From Parelaphostrongylus tenuis (Eukaryota > Nematoda > Chromadorea > Rhabditida > Metastrongylidae), in contig JAHQIW010001422.1 in assembly GCA_019055375.1 (NCBI GenBank), positions 1 to 64,000 of the forward strand: 64,000 nt of DNA, written 5' to 3'. The notes under the pieces were generated by a model. The model saw only the letters and a program-made list of their open reading frames with translations. It was not told the origin of the DNA and made no database searches. A program made the translations under genes and the position numbers. Shown piece after piece: positions 60,316-64,000 of the stretch; positions within the stretch are counted from its first letter, which is position 1; every line of letters begins with the position of its first letter.

Positions 60316-61116
60316 TCTACTTTTCGAGACTGTCGTCCATGGTGGAGGTTTAATTCACGCTTGACGGCCGCCGCGAGTTCTATACCGTGATCTGTAAAAC
60401 ATTAGCAGCTATGAGTACAGCTGATTAATTCTAGTTACGAACATGTACGCTTAGCGTGTCGTTGGTGGTTTTCGAGGATGCGTGTATTCCCACGGAGTTC
60501 ACTTTACAATTCTTTTGGCCCATCTGTCGTCTGTAGTTCCTACTATAGGAACGGCCTCTTTGGGTTTTGCTATCGATGTATGTTCTTCTGCATCACGTAG
60601 ATGGGATACATTTCGAAGATCTAGGGTTTCGCAAGCCGATTAACGTAGGTCTTTCAAGCGCACTGCAAGCTGTTTGCAGTAGTCTTAGCATGGTTGGAGT
60701 ATTACGCTCTGCTGCATAGAAAAGAGCTGGTATTACTGTTAAATCAGAATGATGAGCTCGCAATTTAAGATCCGTTGTCTGGACAGCGGCTCTTTTGTGA
60801 AGCCCAAATGCGGCCCATTCTGCTCTCTTTCTTCTGTGTAATTCCTCCTTTACGTTACAAGGTGAACGTACAGCGTGGTCCTCGTGTTTGGAAAACCCTT
60901 TATTTCTGCTTCTACACAATCACTGACTCTTCCAGATCTTGGTATTCACTTAATTATTGCGTGATCCAATCTTTTTCTCGTTTTCTTGAGCCCATTGGGC
61001 ATCATCTCCGCTTCACTGGTGCTTTTCGAAAAAAGACGTTTCAATCGCAAAACGAAGGTTTGGTAGGAATTTCCATCAATGCATATTCCATTCTTGTCCA
61101 ATGAAGCGACTTCAAA
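60316..61116 (-). pseudogene. Decayed RTE retrotransposon, 3' part (right arm, copy 1)
   Basis: Mirror of 14180-14980 with the same lesions. Confidence 0.75.
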
Positions 61117-61170
61117 ATCCACTGTAATGCGGTGGTGGAAGACTTTATTTATATTGTAACGCCTTGCCGA

Positions 61171-61366
61171 ATCCTCCTGCGAACAAATATGTTAAGGAGA
61201 TCATGACAGCATATTATAAGCCTTTCATGAGATCTGTTATGACACTTATAGTGCTAGACAAGCGGTTCGTCGTTCTGATGTCATCAGCAGTGCGATACCT
61301 TTTAGTTCACCCAAATCCTTCTAGGCGAGTACACCTATTTCTAGAGCAATCGACGCCGAACTAAAA
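61171..61366 (-). mobile_element. Half unit of the hammerhead inverted-repeat family (right arm)
   Basis: Mirror of 13930-14125. Confidence 0.5.
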
Positions 61367-61495
61367 CACTGCTCGCAAGATGAAGAGATCACCCTGCAGC
61401 GCAGTGATAACAAATCACTTCACTCAAACGATAAAATCTCTCAAATTTTCGGTCGACTGTTCATGGTTGAAAAACTGGATAAAATCTGTTCTTTC

Positions 61496-61534
61496 CAGAC
61501 TCTGAAGAAGGCGACCCGCCGAAACGTTGGCCAC
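61496..61534 (+). ncRNA. PLE-type hammerhead-like motif, decayed (right arm)
   Basis: Mirror of 13762-13800. Confidence 0.5.
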
Positions 61535-61660
61535 CTCGAATATTGTATAATCATGCCGCATTACCAACTGTATTTATGTGTGATTCGCTAGTATTTAATG
61601 AACAATATCAATAACACCTTGGATCTGCTGAACAGAAAGTAAATTCTTTCTTCTTTCGGC

Positions 61661-61778
61661 TGTTTTTAGGACCTCGCTAAAAATTAATACTTCTTGACAG
61701 CACATTTTATCATGTAACAGACCTTATAAAAGGCTTAAAATATGCTGTCAGGATGTATTAATTTTGGTAGAAGCCTAA
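61661..61778. repeat. Short hairpin element (right arm)
   Basis: Mirror of 13518-13635. Confidence 0.6.
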
Positions 61779-62070
61779 AAAAGCACTCGATTGTACAGGT
61801 AAGAGATCGTCGTTTAAATGCTTTGTTTACAAAATAAAAAACGGCTACCTAAGTGACCTGAAAAGATTTTGAAAAGCGACAGTCACCGCATCCATGGACA
61901 ACTGAAGTGTCCATGCAGTAAGTAACGTCTCAGCAATAGAGTTGCTCGGTTCCCATTCAAATAGTTTGCTTGAAAGACGACAAAGAACATTACTTTTTTT
62001 CTCTGCTACATCCTATGATGCAAGCGACTGCGATTTCGAGCGCGGCTGCATTCAGGTGGATAGCCAGAAT

Positions 62071-62161
62071 TCAAGCACCGGTGGCGCAATGGTGTGAGGT
62101 GCTCTGCAACACACACGTGTTTGATCAGTTGATGGTCGGAAGTTCGATCCTACGTCGAAGG
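62071..62161 (+). repeat. tRNA-like sequence (right arm)
   Basis: Mirror of 13135-13225. Confidence 0.4.
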
Positions 62162-63655
62162 CTCACAAAACTTTTTATTCCTCTGCGTTTGATGATTTAG
62201 TACCAACCTTGTTTGGAAGTATAGCGGCACTGACTTGGCCAGCCACCGAGAGTCTTAGTAGAAACCATAAATGCATTGAGCCACGCCGAGCGATGCTAGA
62301 TGTCTGCATGGTTCATATTCCAGAGAATCAACGAACCGCCGAGAGCTTTAATCTTTTCTTACACTTGTCTTCTTTCAACCTCACATTTTGAAGTAAGAGT
62401 TTACAAGCGAAGTGGTAAGTAAAATTGTTTCTTACGGACACGATATTAGTTCGCTAACGTTTCATACTCATCAAGCATCCATGTCAAAATCGCATGGAAG
62501 ATTTGATGCCCTTCAGCAACATGATTGCAAGGACACGAGAAAATTCGTTAGAAGTGTTCTGTTTGCATACAGAGATCGTGTTCAATTCTACAAATCGTTG
62601 CAAATTTAAGTATGCAAGAATATCGAATTACTACGTTACGGAACAGCTCTGCGCATAAAGCCACAGTCGTTTGGGTGAACTGATAAGTATGATGTATTTT
62701 TTATTGTTCATTGTCTCGGTAAACCGAGATTCACTAAAAGTTGAAGAGTACAAATTCTTCACTTGTGGCAGATCAAATGCTATCACCTCGCAGTCCATTA
62801 AGGTGGCTGGTAAGTATGTGAAATATGGTGAATCCACAGTTGCTACGGGTTATGCTAGCCGATGATGTTCTAGGAAATGAAAGCATTATGTGTGTATCGT
62901 TTATTGTCAAGCTGCGACTCGTATAAATTCAGAGAAGAAGTATGTCTAAGTGAATATATTAATTGGAGTTTACTATATTAATACTAGATATTTTCCACAA
63001 ATGTCTGGAAGGATAAAACTTTAATTCGTTGAGCTATCTAGAGACCACCACGAGTGTTTGGATACGATTATTTCTGCATGCGATCTACTTAAGGATAATG
63101 CTCTGAGTTCTACCTACTTCCACTTCTTCTTTTCCTGGCAGAGTTTGATATGAAATATAAGTAGGATAATGCCAAGATAGAGCGTAACTTAAAACCTTAA
63201 GTGGACTTCGATCCAGTGTCTGCCTTTGCCACGGGCTCGCAACAGTTAGGTTTCAACGTTTAGTTGCAGCGACAGCAGTGCTGAGTTCAATACCGATTTG
63301 CCTACTAACAAGTCAATCCCCAGATAGGCTTGGAGCGTGGATGAGAAAAATATAAGGCGAAGGAATCATTTAGGCACTGTATAACACGAGAAGCTCGAAA
63401 AGGTTAATCTTTGTTTGAAGGTCACTTGATGCTCCGAGTTTTGTTTATACCTCTGCGTCCTTTCGATCACAACTCGAAGATGGTTTGAGTAATGTCTAAT
63501 ACACGTCGCATCCCCCTTACAGTAATCACTGTCATTTGTTTTACATTGACCCATAATTTCGTGTACATAGACATACGATTAATATATAAGAAAGAAAGCT
63601 ATGGTGCTTTTGTAAAAAATGGAACAATTATGCATAAATTTCAAATGAAAACAAT

Positions 63656-64000
63656 AGTAACGATTTTCCAAGAGAAAGCCATCGTTTTCTACGACTTTCT
63701 GCCATCAGCCCACCAAAGTTTGGATCTGGTCAAAACACCATTCCTGCGACTTTAAATCAAAGAACCCCTGACATGCTTCTTCATCTTTATCAAAAGATTC
63801 AGATCGGCGACCCTTAAAAAGTGTTGCATTCGGAGCGAAAAAGGCCAAAATGGGATTGAGCGCCATCTGAACTGTATGCGGGATGCGGCAAAATTTTAAC
63901 TCCGTCTAACATGATCAAACTGTTCTTTGGTCTTTTTGGCAGTGGGAAGATTGGCATTGTATTGCTGTATCAAAACGCACTTTGGATTAACCGAAGCACG
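63656..64000 (-). pseudogene. Mariner transposase C-terminal relic (right arm)
   Basis: Mirror copy of 11296-11640, cut by the window end. No terminal repeat could be located. Confidence 0.68.

Larger units (their letters stand above)
41643..64000 (-). repeat. Right arm of giant inverted repeat
   Basis: Mirror copy of 11296-33647. Every feature of the left arm recurs here on the opposite strand; for example the base at 64000 pairs with 11296 and the one at 41643 with 33647. The arm continues beyond the window, so its full length is unknown. Near-identity means a very recent duplication, continuing gene conversion between arms, or an assembly fold-back; unrelated alleles of an outbred worm would normally differ much more. 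Confidence 0.97.

Overview
The window is eukaryotic DNA from a nematode, most likely a strongylid of the hookworm kind. The grounds are an intact RTE-type retrotransposon whose protein looks like the abundant hookworm (Ancylostoma/Necator) RTE family, Penelope-like (PLE) fragments with a GIY-YIG tail, several mariner relics, small exons with nematode-style introns, and AT-rich intergenic DNA. The species is inferred from recalled family resemblance, not from a search. There are no operons, CRISPR arrays, rRNA genes or convincing functional tRNA genes.

Layout. 1-11295 is a single-copy left flank: RS-rich exon-like pieces near 2.1-2.7 kb, a PLE GIY-YIG domain at 3.6-4.1 kb, a tRNA-derived repeat at 4.8-5.0 kb, a TA/CATATA microsatellite at 6.0 kb, two identical hammerhead ribozymes in opposite orientation at 6.96-7.38 kb inside nested inverted repeats, a degenerate ~90-bp repeat family at 7.7-8.8 kb, and a mariner relic at 9.8-10.1 kb. 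11296-33647 and 41643-64000 are reverse complements of each other, nearly base for base. They are two arms of a giant inverted repeat whose outer end lies beyond the window. Arm positions map as x -> about 75290 to 75297 minus x; the few offset changes are small indels and one TA microsatellite. The loop, 33648-41642 (7,995 bp), is unique and carries the intact RTE element (34053-37436) with a 13-bp target-site duplication.

Each arm holds the same cargo: the DH (RhoGEF) exons of an ECT2/ect-2-like host gene, whose introns contain a 943-bp mariner with terminal inverted repeats and tRNA-derived repeats; two further phase-compatible exons of an unrecognised protein; three decayed RTE copies; mariner and PLE relics; and a cluster of short inverted-repeat units with hammerhead-like motifs in their arms. 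The two ect-2 copies point toward the loop, so they are convergent. The inner ends of both arms lie just after a PLE coding fragment.

The most unusual features are (1) the near-perfect inverted duplication of more than 22 kb per arm, (2) the hammerhead-bearing inverted-repeat units, some decayed and at least one with an intact core, some lying in the sense strand of a putative ect-2 intron, and (3) the full consensus hammerhead pair at 7 kb flanked by an exact 80-bp inverted repeat. Whether the palindrome is genomic or an assembly artefact cannot be decided from the sequence.
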